A stretch of DNA of 64,000 nt. It comes from Mikania micrantha. Lineage: Eukaryota; Streptophyta; Magnoliopsida; Asterales; Asteraceae. Shown here in pieces: positions 23,703 to 33,011 of the stretch (position 1 is its first letter; each line of letters starts with the position of its first letter). Below the pieces are notes generated by a model that worked only from the letters and a program-made list of their open reading frames with translations, made no database searches and was not told the origin of the DNA. The translations under genes were made by a program, and so were the position numbers. The stretch spans positions 61,729,001 through 61,793,000 of the forward strand of contig CM018688.1 of the NCBI GenBank assembly GCA_009363875.1, given 5' to 3'.

Positions 23703-24295
23703 CAGTGACTAGGGTTTAGTGGGTTTTGGTTTGGGAAAAATGATAATATTAAAGTTAATAAATAATGGGAATTAATTACGCGAAGTGAGGTTACGAACGC
23801 TATTTAATCGCGAATATTAATTTAGAAATATTAACTTAATGATGTATTCGCGCGGGTGACGATTCACGCGAATATAATTATTAGGAATAATATTCTAAAG
23901 CGATATTCCATAAATCTTAGATCAAATCGAAATGCGATACGAACATCGGATTCGCAAAGGTGACGATCTTTACGAATACGTACGCGAGTAACGCGTTTCG
24001 ACGAGATAAGTAAATAATATTTAACGATATTAAATTAATGATTGTGAACTTAAAACGTTTATTAGGAATCACAACCTAAAACGTTTTCGAATAAATTAAT
24101 TTATTTAAATAATTATTTAACGAAAACGAAACGGAATTTATTTTACGAAACAATTTCTTTAAGCTTATTTTAATTAAACGAAATTAATTTATTTGAAATG
24201 ATTTAATCATTTAAATATGTTATGAAAGAAAACCGAGTTTCATTATGTTTTATCGCGATAAAAACGGGACCGAGCACACGGGGAAATAATACGCG

Positions 24296-24302
24296 TATAA
24301 GG
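24296..24302 (+). promoter_or_regulatory. TATA box of element A 5' LTR
   Basis: TATAAGG followed by pyrimidine-rich sequence with TTCTTCCTCATTC. The 3' LTR equivalent is at 34022-34028. Confidence 0.6.
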
Positions 24303-25645
24303 AAGGAATTTCCTTCCTTTCTTCCTCATTCACCAACAAGCTTTCTCTCTCTAACTCTCTAATTTCGTCACCTACAAGAACCCCATCTTCTCTCTAACTT
24401 TCCGAGCTCGTTTCTTGACGAAATCGCGAGATCTCGGAGCCTAGACGATCGGGGAAGCAAGGAGAACAAGAATCTACAAAGAAATCCAACTTTCACCCAC
24501 TAAATCGAGGTAAATCTAAGCATTTCTTTTCGGTTTTGTTAGAAACAAGATGAAAACATGATTAACAACTTATAATCGAGATTAGGATTATCATAACTTG
24601 TAAACGAGTTGGTAGCAACATGTAGGAGCTATGTGTAGTTGTGAAAATGCAGAAAACCCGATGAGGATGCAGGTGTTGAATTGGTTCGGTCGTGGGTAGA
24701 GGGCACAGGTCGACGAACCTGTTACAGCCCCAAGTGCCGAACCCTAACATCGGCGAACCATCTGGATGGGAGCCGAATCTTTGACTCATCTAGCGAACCC
24801 TAGCAGCTACTACACGAACCCTTCATGTGTTGGCCGAACCATCAACCAATCAGCGAACCCTCTTAAGCCGAGCCTTGCATGGCCGAACCATGCGTGGCGA
24901 ACCCTAATCCACATGGCAGCCGAACCTTGCTGAACATGATGTAAGCAGCGAACCATGTTAGTTAAATCTGGTCGAACCCTACTTAGCACTTGGGACAAAT
25001 TACGGGCAACGAACCTAGGGGCTGGAATGGTCACGAACCTTGCTATTTTCTTATGGCCGAACCCTCTCACTCTCACTAAGCCGAACCTTTAGTTTAAACC
25101 CCAAGGGTTCGCTGCTCTATTGGGATAAAAAACTTGATTTTGAGTTAATTAAGGGGATTAAGGACAATTAGGGGACATGATTACACATATATATATATGC
25201 ATAGGTATAAACACATATAATGAAGTACCCATGCATGCATGAGAAGTTAACCACCACATGTCCATTTTAAATTGAGTTTTAAGAGAGTAAATATTTATAC
25301 GAATATTGGACTTGTGTTATAATTAACTCAAACTTGGATGATTATTGAAACTTTAATTAAATTTTTATTAACCTAATCAAGGTGGTCGACATAGTTGAAC
25401 ATGTATGCAAAAGGGATACTTATGATATTACAACAAGTGGATCATGATAACATAGTTAGAAACTAACAAGACCGAGCTATAAATTGATGATACACATTAG
25501 TAAAAGATCTAGAGGTTATCTTCACTTAGGTTAAGTAAACTAAGTTAAGAAAACATTAAGGATCTAACTAAATAGAAACAATTGCGAATGATCAATCATG
25601 ATGAAACAAGTATACTTATGATTACAGACATACATTAAATTACAG

Positions 25646-25715
25646 ATCTTTGAGTTATTTCGAGTTACATACGCGAGTGCGCATAATACGAGAACCCGGA
25701 TTCTAAGGACTTCAG
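25646..25715 (+). other. Exon-like cassette in element A 5' LTR
   Basis: Preceded by ATTACAG and followed by CAG|GTGAGT, a consensus plant donor. The solo LTR (8904-8973, 70 nt) and element B LTR (50414-50478, 65 nt) keep the same arrangement despite sequence drift. No reading frame is shared, so if spliced it would be leader sequence. Inference only. Confidence 0.45.
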
Positions 25716-25925
25716 GTGAGTTCTCATAACCTCCCTTTCTTTAAACTGTTTTAGTTTTAAAACTCGGAGGTGAAACATGTATACCGGTTTAAATATTATT
25801 TTGATAACACAAGGATAATACCTGTTTATCATTATGATACTCATATTATGAATTATCACTGATTGTCATTATTATTCATCCGTGTAAATATTGTTATTGA
25901 TTTCGGTCAATAACAAAGATTACAT

Positions 25926-26225
25926 GTATTGTCACGTGGATGATTTCCACATCCGTGAATCATTGCCTTTGACTTCGGTTAATTGCTTTGACTTCATGTA
26001 TTGTCACGTGGATGAGTTCCACATCCGTGAATCATTGCCTTTGACTTCGGTTAATTGCTTTGACTTCATGTATTGTCACGTGGATGAGTTCCACATCCGT
26101 GAATCATTGCCTTTGACTTCGGTTAATTGCTTTGACTTCATGTATTGTCACGTGGATGAGTTCCACATCCGTGAATCATTGCTTTTGACTTCGGTTATTT
26201 GCTTTGACTTCATGTATTGTCACGT
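25926..26225 (+). repeat. 72-bp tandem repeat in element A 5' LTR
   Basis: Four-plus units of 72 bp, nearly identical, each with CACGTGGATG and CCACATCCGTG that can fold together and an ACGT-core CACGTG. As 72 is a multiple of three, the array reads as a repeating open frame (25891-26268), which I regard as accidental. Same array in the 3' LTR at 35656-35955. Confidence 0.93.
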
Positions 26226-26952
26226 GGTTAGCGACCACTCCATGATTCATGTATCTAACTTATGTTAAATACATAAGGAATCATGTATAGTCACGAACAT
26301 TGATTGAGAATATGATTGATTGAGTTTGGTTGATTTGTTGTGGATTGATTGCCTATATTTGATTATGATTATTTGTGATTGGCTATGATTGATTTGGTTA
26401 TATGGTTATGTGATTGTGTATGTGTTTGGCTGTTGAATTGATGGATGTGTGTTGGATTATCTCATACAGGTATTCATATGGATTTTCTCAAGAAGATCAT
26501 AAGTTTTATACCCGTTTTAAACAAAGCATTTTATAAAACCATTTTAAGCATAAACTTTCAAACGCATTTTACTAAAACATTTTTAAATATAAAAACTTAT
26601 GATTACTCACCAACTACTTTTGTAGTTGACACTTGATTTTCTTACATGTTTCAGGTGATGGAGACAAGTAGGAATGAAGAGAGGATCTCTTCTATTTTTG
26701 GACATCATCATCATATAGGATCTTGGACTTAGTTAATTAACTAAATTTCTGGCGATTAGAGTTTAGTTAGTTAAACTAAATCTTTTGTGTATTTGATGTA
26801 ATTGATTCATGATGAACATGATTTTTGTGTAATTATTTTGGTTGATTAAATGATATATGATGATTTGATTTAGATGCCCACGAGCTTTTGAACAATCTAC
26901 ACATCCCTCGTGGCATCCCGATGATTCCGCCGTCGGTCGGGGTGTTACAGAT

Positions 26953-26964
26953 TGGTATCAGAGC
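26953..26964 (+). other. Primer-binding site of element A
   Basis: TGGTATCAGAGC three bases after the 5' LTR end, complementary to initiator methionine tRNA. Confidence 0.93.
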
Positions 26965-27172
26965 CTGGGTTATAGGGAATTAGGTTACTAGAAATGGTTG
27001 ACCTAGTCTATAACCATAGGATACCCTAGTATGAATTAAATTCATACACTAGTTAGTATATTCAGGATTTCATGCTTATGTGTTTATTACATGTTATATG
27101 AACTCCTGTTATACATCTGATATATATATGCTGCTTATTAATTTCTTGCTTACGTGTGCCCTAATGATTCGA

Positions 27173-27291
27173 TAAGGACATGCACGTGGTGTATCGTAAA
27201 GGTGGTGGGACGTTGGCTAGGGCAGTTGCGACTGACCCTTACATATGCCCTATATATATACCATTTACGGTACATTAGGTGGATGTCAGTA
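27173..27291 (+). other. Structured leader module, copy U1
   Basis: Outer stem TGTATCGTAAA (27190-27200) with TTTACGGTACA (27264-27274): 11 pairs including one G-U. Central hairpin 27219-27239: AGGGC-AGT-TGCG-ACT-GA-CCCT. Outermost GACAT/ATGTC also pairs. Confidence 0.75.
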
Positions 27292-27397
27292 TTGAAGAAT
27301 GTGGGAACTACCCGTCTGGGAAATTATTTGCTTAGGAAATAAATTATTTATGAATTACTTGCTTTAGGAATTATCTGTTTATATTGTAAACACCAGA

Positions 27398-27516
27398 CAA
27401 GGACATACTCGTGGTATACTACAAAGGTGGTGGGACGGTGGCTGGGGCAGTTGCGACTGACCCCTACATATGCCCTATACATATACCATTTGTAGTATAT
27501 TGGGGGTCTGTCAGTG
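27398..27516 (+). other. Structured leader module, copy U2
   Basis: Outer stem TATACTACAAA (27415-27425) with TTTGTAGTATA (27489-27499), 11 perfect pairs although both strands differ from copy U1. Central hairpin 27444-27464: GGGGC-AGT-TGCG-ACT-GA-CCCC. Confidence 0.78.
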
Positions 27517-28119
27517 TCAGGAACTTAGGATATTACTAGGAATTATTGTGAGATGGATGTTGATGGTCTGTTGGTTAAGGTTGGTTTGGATTGACACTTT
27601 GGATGATCACACTTGATAAACACTTATAAATTCCCTTATAAAAACATACGGATTGGACACGTAGGGTGCATAGGATTAATGAACGTTATGAACAATTAGT
27701 GATGGAATATGGACTTGGGTGATGATATAGACACTTGATGATAATATAAACGCATAGTGATGATACTAACACTTAGTGATGGTATGGACACTTGATGAGA
27801 ATAAACTATAGGGAGGATATGAACACTTAGTGACAATAAGAGCACTTCGTGATGATATGAACCCTTAATGATGATTATCTACATTGGGATTGATATGGAT
27901 TTTAGTGAACTTATACAATTGGGGGAAACTTAATGTCAGGTGAACTTAGACATTAGGTGAACCTAGAGATAGGCAAGCCTACATGTCAGGTGAACTTAGA
28001 CATTAGGCAAACCTAATTGTTCAAGGACACTAGTGATCACTTCACTCAAAATTTTCCTACTAAGGATAAGGTTTGTGAAGTGAGATTTATGGTGAACTGC
28101 ATGACACACTCTACACACT

Positions 28120-28239
28120 AGCAATGGCATAATCGTGGTGCAATGGAACGGTGGTGGGACGGTGTAGGGGAGATTGCGATCTACCTCTGCATATGCCCTA
28201 TATATAAGCTTGTTGCATTGCATTGGGAGGTTGTCAGTG
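28120..28239 (+). other. Structured leader module, copy U3
   Basis: Outer stem TGCAATGGAAC (28139-28149) with GTTGCATTGCA (28212-28222), 10 of 11 paired. Central hairpin from 28167: GGGG-AGAT-TGCG-ATCT-A-CCTC, again with changed but matching stem bases. Confidence 0.75.
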
Positions 28240-28459
28240 TTAGTATAGAGTGAGGAATGTATAGGACCTAGGAAATAGTTAGTTAACCCTAGTTATGGCC
28301 AACTAGGACACTTAGAATAATAATAGGAAATTATAAGCCCTTTTGAGTTTAATGACTGATGGGAGAGAAATATAGTTCCTATATGTAATCCTAATTGTCT
28401 AATGGACTCATTTAAACATTGTTTGTATGATTTACGTTGTAAACGGTAGTAACATGTTT

Positions 28460-28472
28460 CTATTTCCTTCAG
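28460..28472 (+). promoter_or_regulatory. 3' splice-site-like sequence before gag ATG
   Basis: TCTATTTCCTTCAG followed by AAAC and the gag ATG at 28477. Element B has TTTTTAATCTCTTCAG and the same AAAC-ATG spacing (43387). Fits a leader intron whose acceptor lies 4 nt before gag. Inference. Confidence 0.5.
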
Positions 28473-28476
28473 AAAC

Positions 28477-31400
28477 ATGCCGCCTCGCCGTCACAACGGA
28501 GATGATACGAACGCAGAGGATGCTAACGGTAATGCTAACCCTGGCATGCAAGAGTTAGCTAACCTCATCACTGGATTGGTGAACCAGTTGACTCAGGCCA
28601 ACCAGAACATCAACCAGAACCGAGGTGGTGCAAACCAGACAACTTGCACGTTCAAACACTTCAATTCCTGTAATCCCCTGAAATTTACGGGTGCTGAATC
28701 AGCCACTGGTCTGCTGCAATGGTTCGAGAGTATGGAGAACACCTTCATCAACAGCGAATGTCCCGAGAATCTGAAAGTTCGCTATGCCACCAGTGTTTTC
28801 CAAAAGAGAGCACTGACTTGGTGGAATGGGGAAAAACGAACTAGGGGAGTGGATGCTGCCTTAGCACTGACATGGACAGAGGTCAAGAATCTGATGACCA
28901 CTGAATTCTGTCCTAGAAGCGAGATGAGGAAACTGGAGACTGAGTTCTGGGAACTCAAACAAGATAGTGGCGAGAACGTCATCTACAATACTCAATTCCA
29001 TGAGTATAGTCTGCTAGTGCCTCATATGGTGACACCCTTGGAGAGGGCGATTGAGAAATATATCGGCGGGCTGCCGGTACAGATTCAGGATACGGTCTAC
29101 GGGAGTAATCCCAAAACACTGGAGGCTGCTATCCGTCTATCTGCAACTCTTACTGATAATCACGTTAGGAATGGAACACTTACCCGGAAGGGACACAAAA
29201 AGACTGACACCAAGACTGCTACAAAGGAAGTCAAAGCTGAAGTCAAGTCTGAAGCTGCTAGTTCATCCAAAAGCAGCAACAAAAAGAGAAAGACCAGGAA
29301 CTTCATGGTCACTACTCCTGCTGCTAAGTCTGCGCAGCAATCATCAAACAATTCAACTGCCAGGAATTTCATTGGGAACACTCCTCAGTGTAATACCTGC
29401 AGATATCATCACGTACCAAATTTGCCATGTCGCGTCTGCAACAACTGCGGCAAGTTTGGTCACTTTGCTAATGTTTGTCGGAGTGCACCGCAAGCACAAA
29501 GGTTGCAACATGCACCGCTTGCACTGCCAGCTCCTCCTTCACAACCTATACCAGCTGTACCCGTTCGCCAAGTACCTCAGGCACAGGCAAGAGCCTGTTA
29601 TGAGTGTGGTGAAGTGGGTCACTTCAGGAACCAATGCCCAAAGTTGACCGGGAATAATCAAAGGGTGGCAAGAGGCCGGGCTTTTCAACTGAATGCTCCA
29701 GCTGCTCAAGCCAACCAGGATGTGGTCAACGGTACATTTCTGATCAACAACTCTTATGCATCTGTCTTATTTGATTCTGGTGCCGATAGGAGTTTCGTTT
29801 CATATGACTTTGAATGCTTGCTTGGTAGAACACGTACATACTTAGATAAACCGTTCAATGTGGAGGTGGCTGACGGAAACACTATTGATATTGACACTAT
29901 TATCGTTGGATGTACGGTGAACTTAAATGATCACGTTTTCCCAATTGATCTCATACCCATGCATCTTGGTAGCTTTGATGTTATCATAGGCATGGACTGG
30001 TTAGCCACCCACAGAGCGGAGATTGTTTGTCATGAGAAATATATTCGTATTCCTTTAGCTTCGGGTGAAACTTTGAGAATAATTGGAGAAACTGCTAGTA
30101 AAGGTCTTAAGCTGATGTCTTGCACTAAAGCACATAAGTACCTTAGAAAGAAATGTATAGCCTTCTTAGCACACATTGTGGAGAAGAAAGAGAAAGAGAA
30201 GAGAATTGAAGATGTTCCGGTGATACGAGATTTTCAAGAAGTATTTCCAGATGATTTGCCGGGTCTTCCACCAGAACGCCAAGTTGAGTTCCGGATCGAC
30301 TTAGTACCTGGTGCGAACCCAGTAGCCAAAGCTCCCTACAGACTTGCGCCTTCAGAGTTGCAAGAATTGGCGAGCCAGCTGCAAGAGCTTACCGATAAAG
30401 GATTCATTCGTCCGAGCCATTCACCATGGGGTGCACCGGTCTTGTTTGTCAAGAAAAAGGACGGGTCATTCCGAATGTGCATCGATTACCGCGAATTGAA
30501 CAAACTTACAATCAAGAATCGATATCCACTGCCGCGTATCGATGATCTCTTCGATCAGCTTCAAGGCTCGGCATGGTTTTCAAAAATCGATCTTAGGTCT
30601 GGGTATCATCAACTTCGCGTACATGATGATGATATTCCCAAGACAGCTTTCAGAACAAGATATGGCCACTATGAATTTCTGGTAATGCCTTTCAGTCTTA
30701 CCAATGCACCTGCGGTTTTCATGGACCTCATGAACCGTGTTTGCAGGCCATACTTGGATAAATTTGTGATAGTATTCATTGATGATATTCTGATTTACTC
30801 AAAGACTAAGGAAGAACACGAGAAACACCTTAAGTTGGTTTTGGAGATCCTAAGAGAGGAGCGACTGTATGCCAAATTCTCTAAATGTGAATTTTGGCTT
30901 AAGGAAGTTCAATTCTTGGGGCACATAGTCAACGAATACGGTGTTCACGTGGATCCTGCAAAGATTGATGCTGTGAAGAATTGGAGTACGCCGAAGACAC
31001 CGACGGAGATTCGGTCGTTTCTTGGACTTGCCGGTTACTATCGGCGGTTCATATCGAACTTCTCCAGAATTGCTGTCCCTCTCACTGCTTTGACTCAGAA
31101 GAATAGGCCGTATGAATGGGGACCAAAGCAAGAAGAGGCTTTTCAGACTCTGAAGCAGAAACTTTGTGATGCTCCTGTCTTGACATTGCCTGATGGAAAT
31201 GATGATTTTGTAGTCTATTGTGATGCATCCAACCTAGGTCTCGGTTGTGTTCTCATGCAACAGGGAAAGGTGGTGGCTTATGCATCAAGGCAATTGAAGA
31301 TTCATGAAAAGAACTACACTACACACGACTTGGAACTTGGTGCAGTCGTGTTTGCTTTGAAGATATGGAGACATTATCTTTATGGCACTAAGTGTGTAGT

Positions 31401-31581
31401 GTTCACGGATCATAAAAGTTTGCAACATATTTTGAGTCAGAAAGAGCTCAATATGAGACAACGGAGATGGGTTGAACTGTTGAACGATTATGACTGTGAA
31501 ATTCGCTACCATCCTGGTAAAGCGAATGTAGTAGCAGATGCGCTTAGTCGCAAAAGTCAAGTTCAGATTTATAGTGTCTGA
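28477..31581 (+). CDS. Element A Gag-protease-RT-RNase H polyprotein
   Basis: 1034 codons, open. Gag occupies about residues 1-400, with two zinc knuckles, CNNCGKFGHFANVC (residue 321) and CYECGEVGHFRNQC (residue 374), that bind the genomic RNA. The aspartic protease has LFDSGAD (residue 431). Reverse transcriptase carries CIDYRELNKLTIKNRYPLPR and the active site FIDDILIYS (Asp at 769 and 770). RNase H has VVYCDASNLG (916), FTDHKSLQHI and ADALSRKS at the end. The first ATG at 28477 (MPPRRHNGDD) is shared with element B. The frame ends in TGA at 31579-31581; element B has CGA here, so the stop is a single C-to-T change and integrase continues in the same frame. Translation would give all enzymes except integrase. 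Confidence 0.95.
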   Translation: MPPRRHNGDDTNAEDANGNANPGMQELANLITGLVNQLTQANQNINQNRGGANQTTCTFKHFNSCNPLKFTGAESATGLLQWFESMENTFINSECPENLKVRYATSVFQKRALTWWNGEKRTRGVDAALALTWTEVKNLMTTEFCPRSEMRKLETEFWELKQDSGENVIYNTQFHEYSLLVPHMVTPLERAIEKYIGGLPVQIQDTVYGSNPKTLEAAIRLSATLTDNHVRNGTLTRKGHKKTDTKTATKEVKAEVKSEAASSSKSSNKKRKTRNFMVTTPAAKSAQQSSNNSTARNFIGNTPQCNTCRYHHVPNLPCRVCNNCGKFGHFANVCRSAPQAQRLQHAPLALPAPPSQPIPAVPVRQVPQAQARACYECGEVGHFRNQCPKLTGNNQRVARGRAFQLNAPAAQANQDVVNGTFLINNSYASVLFDSGADRSFVSYDFECLLGRTRTYLDKPFNVEVADGNTIDIDTIIVGCTVNLNDHVFPIDLIPMHLGSFDVIIGMDWLATHRAEIVCHEKYIRIPLASGETLRIIGETASKGLKLMSCTKAHKYLRKKCIAFLAHIVEKKEKEKRIEDVPVIRDFQEVFPDDLPGLPPERQVEFRIDLVPGANPVAKAPYRLAPSELQELASQLQELTDKGFIRPSHSPWGAPVLFVKKKDGSFRMCIDYRELNKLTIKNRYPLPRIDDLFDQLQGSAWFSKIDLRSGYHQLRVHDDDIPKTAFRTRYGHYEFLVMPFSLTNAPAVFMDLMNRVCRPYLDKFVIVFIDDILIYSKTKEEHEKHLKLVLEILREERLYAKFSKCEFWLKEVQFLGHIVNEYGVHVDPAKIDAVKNWSTPKTPTEIRSFLGLAGYYRRFISNFSRIAVPLTALTQKNRPYEWGPKQEEAFQTLKQKLCDAPVLTLPDGNDDFVVYCDASNLGLGCVLMQQGKVVAYASRQLKIHEKNYTTHDLELGAVVFALKIWRHYLYGTKCVVFTDHKSLQHILSQKELNMRQRRWVELLNDYDCEIRYHPGKANVVADALSRKSQVQIYSV

Positions 31582-32971
31582 GTGCACACTAATCTCCGTA
31601 ATGATGTTTTCACAGCCCAACAACACTCATTGACTCAAGATAACTTGAAGAATGAGATGTCTTGCGGGGCTGAAATCTTATTGGAAACTAAGGATGACGG
31701 GTTGATGTATTATTTGAATCGGTTGTGGATACCGAACAGGGGTGATCTTAGGATGCTGATTATGGATGAAGCTCATAAGTCTCGTTATTCAATCCATCCA
31801 GGTGCTGATAAGATGTATCAAGACCTTAGGGGCTTGTACTGGTGGCCTGGAATGAAGAAGGATATTGCTGAATATGTGTCTAAGTGCCTTAACTGTGCTA
31901 AAGTCAAGGCAGAACATCAGCGACCTTCAGGATTGTTATTACAACCAGAGATACCGATGTGGAAGTGGGAGAATATCTCTATGGATTTCATTACTAAACT
32001 CCCACGGACAGCGAACGGTAAAGATAGTATCTGGGTGATAGTTGATAGATTAACCAAGTCGGCTCATTTCTTACCGATACGCGAAACTTACCCTGTGCGG
32101 AAGTTAGCTCGTATTTACATTGATGAGATCGTTAGTCGACATGGTATTCCCTTAAGCATAATATCGGACCGTGATGCTCGCTTCACGGCACGATTTTGGG
32201 AATCACTTCATGAAGCCTTTGGAACAAGACTGGATCTTAGCACTGCCTATCATCCTCAAACGGATGGTCAGACGGAGCGAACGATTCAGACATTGGAAGA
32301 CATGTTGAGAGCTTGTGTCATCGATTTCGGTGGCAATTGGGATAGCCATCTACCATTGGTTGAGTTCTCGTATAACAACAGTTATCACGCGAGCATTGGT
32401 ATGGCGCCGTTCGAAGCTCTTTATGGCAGGAAATGTCGGTCACCCATTTGTTGGACCGAAGTCGGCGATTCGCAGATCACTGGTCCCGAGATTATTCAGG
32501 AAACGACTGACAAGATCCGCCAAATCCGCGACAATCTGTTAGCTGCTCGCAGTCGACAGAAGAGTTACGCGGATAAACGAAGAAAACCTCTAGAGTTTGA
32601 AGTGGGAGATATGATATTGCTCAAAGTATCGCCTTGGAAGGGCGTTGTTCGATTCGGAAAGAAGGGGAAGCTTGCTCCACGATACGTTGGCCCTTTTAAG
32701 ATCCTTGAACGGATCGGGAAGGTTGCTTACAAATTGGAACTTCCTTCTGAACTTAGTAATGTGCACCCGACGTTTCATGTGTCCAATCTAAGAAAGTGCT
32801 TAGCTGATCAGGATCTTCAGGTACCACTCGATGACATTCGCATCGATGATACCATGCACTTTGTTGAAAAACCAGTGGAGATAATGGATCGCGAGATTAA
32901 ACAGCTCAAACGCGGTAGAATTCCAATTGTCAAAGTACGTTGGGAATCGAAGCGGGGTCCAGAATTCACAT
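31582..32971 (+). pseudogene. Element A integrase and chromodomain-like tail, separated by TGA and truncated
   Basis: Same frame as gag-pol, after the TGA. Zinc-binding part: HPGADKMYQDLRGLYWWPG and CLNCAK. Catalytic core: SMDFITKLP (Asp 135 counted from 31582), IISDRDARF (Asp 196), GQTERTIQTL (Glu 232), a D,D-35-E arrangement. The C-terminal part has KFGKKGKLAPRYVGPF-type GPF motif, HPTFHVSNLRKCLAD, then PVEIMDREIK and KVRWESKRGPEFTW, a chromodomain-like tail as in chromoviruses. The open frame runs to 33096 but after about 32971 it is not element coding: it passes through a short tandem duplication and a copied target flank and enters the 3' LTR. Element B shows the normal end (WEREDQMKLKYPHLF). 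Confidence 0.9.
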
Positions 32972-33011
32972 GGGAATCGAAGCGGGGTCCAAAAAGATGG
33001 CAATTTCAGTG
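32943..33011 (+). repeat. Aberrant junction before element A 3' LTR
   Basis: GGGAATCGAAGCGGGGTCCA occurs twice in tandem (from about 32942 and 32972). Then come 20 bases, AAAAGATGGCAATTTCAGTG, that equal the Athila sequence just left of the 5' LTR (23257-23276). The polypurine tract and the last codons expected from element B (47880-47981) are missing. Confidence 0.9.

Larger units (their letters stand above)
23277..26949 (+). repeat. Element A 5' LTR
   Basis: TGTAACATT ... GGTGTTACA. Contains structured module A1 (23586), a TATA box (24296), a donor-like AG|GTAAAT (24510), a run of CGAACC repeats (about 24700-25110), a 70-nt cassette with acceptor and donor (25646-25715), the 72-bp tandem array (25926-26225) and an acceptor TTTCAG (26654). 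Confidence 0.95.
26965..28472 (+). other. Element A 5' leader
   Basis: About 1.5 kb without a supported gene. It contains three structured modules (27173, 27398, 28120), a run of loose repeats of the type ACACTTAGTGATGATATGAAC (about 27690-27880), repeated AGGTGAACTTAGACATTAGG units (about 27930-28020), and ends in a polypyrimidine tract plus CAG just before gag. Confidence 0.75.

Noticed and set aside
25926..26225. CRISPR-like array
   Set aside because: Units are contiguous without unique spacers, and the DNA is plant retrotransposon LTR.
25891..26268. 125-codon repetitive open frame (unit MYCHVDEFHIRESLPLTSVN...)
   Set aside because: It exists only because the tandem unit is 72 bp, a multiple of three. 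It lies in an LTR and is absent from related LTRs.
27173..27291. Hammerhead ribozyme for the structured module
   Set aside because: The CTGATGA and GAAA core motifs are not present. Other ribozyme classes were not excluded.
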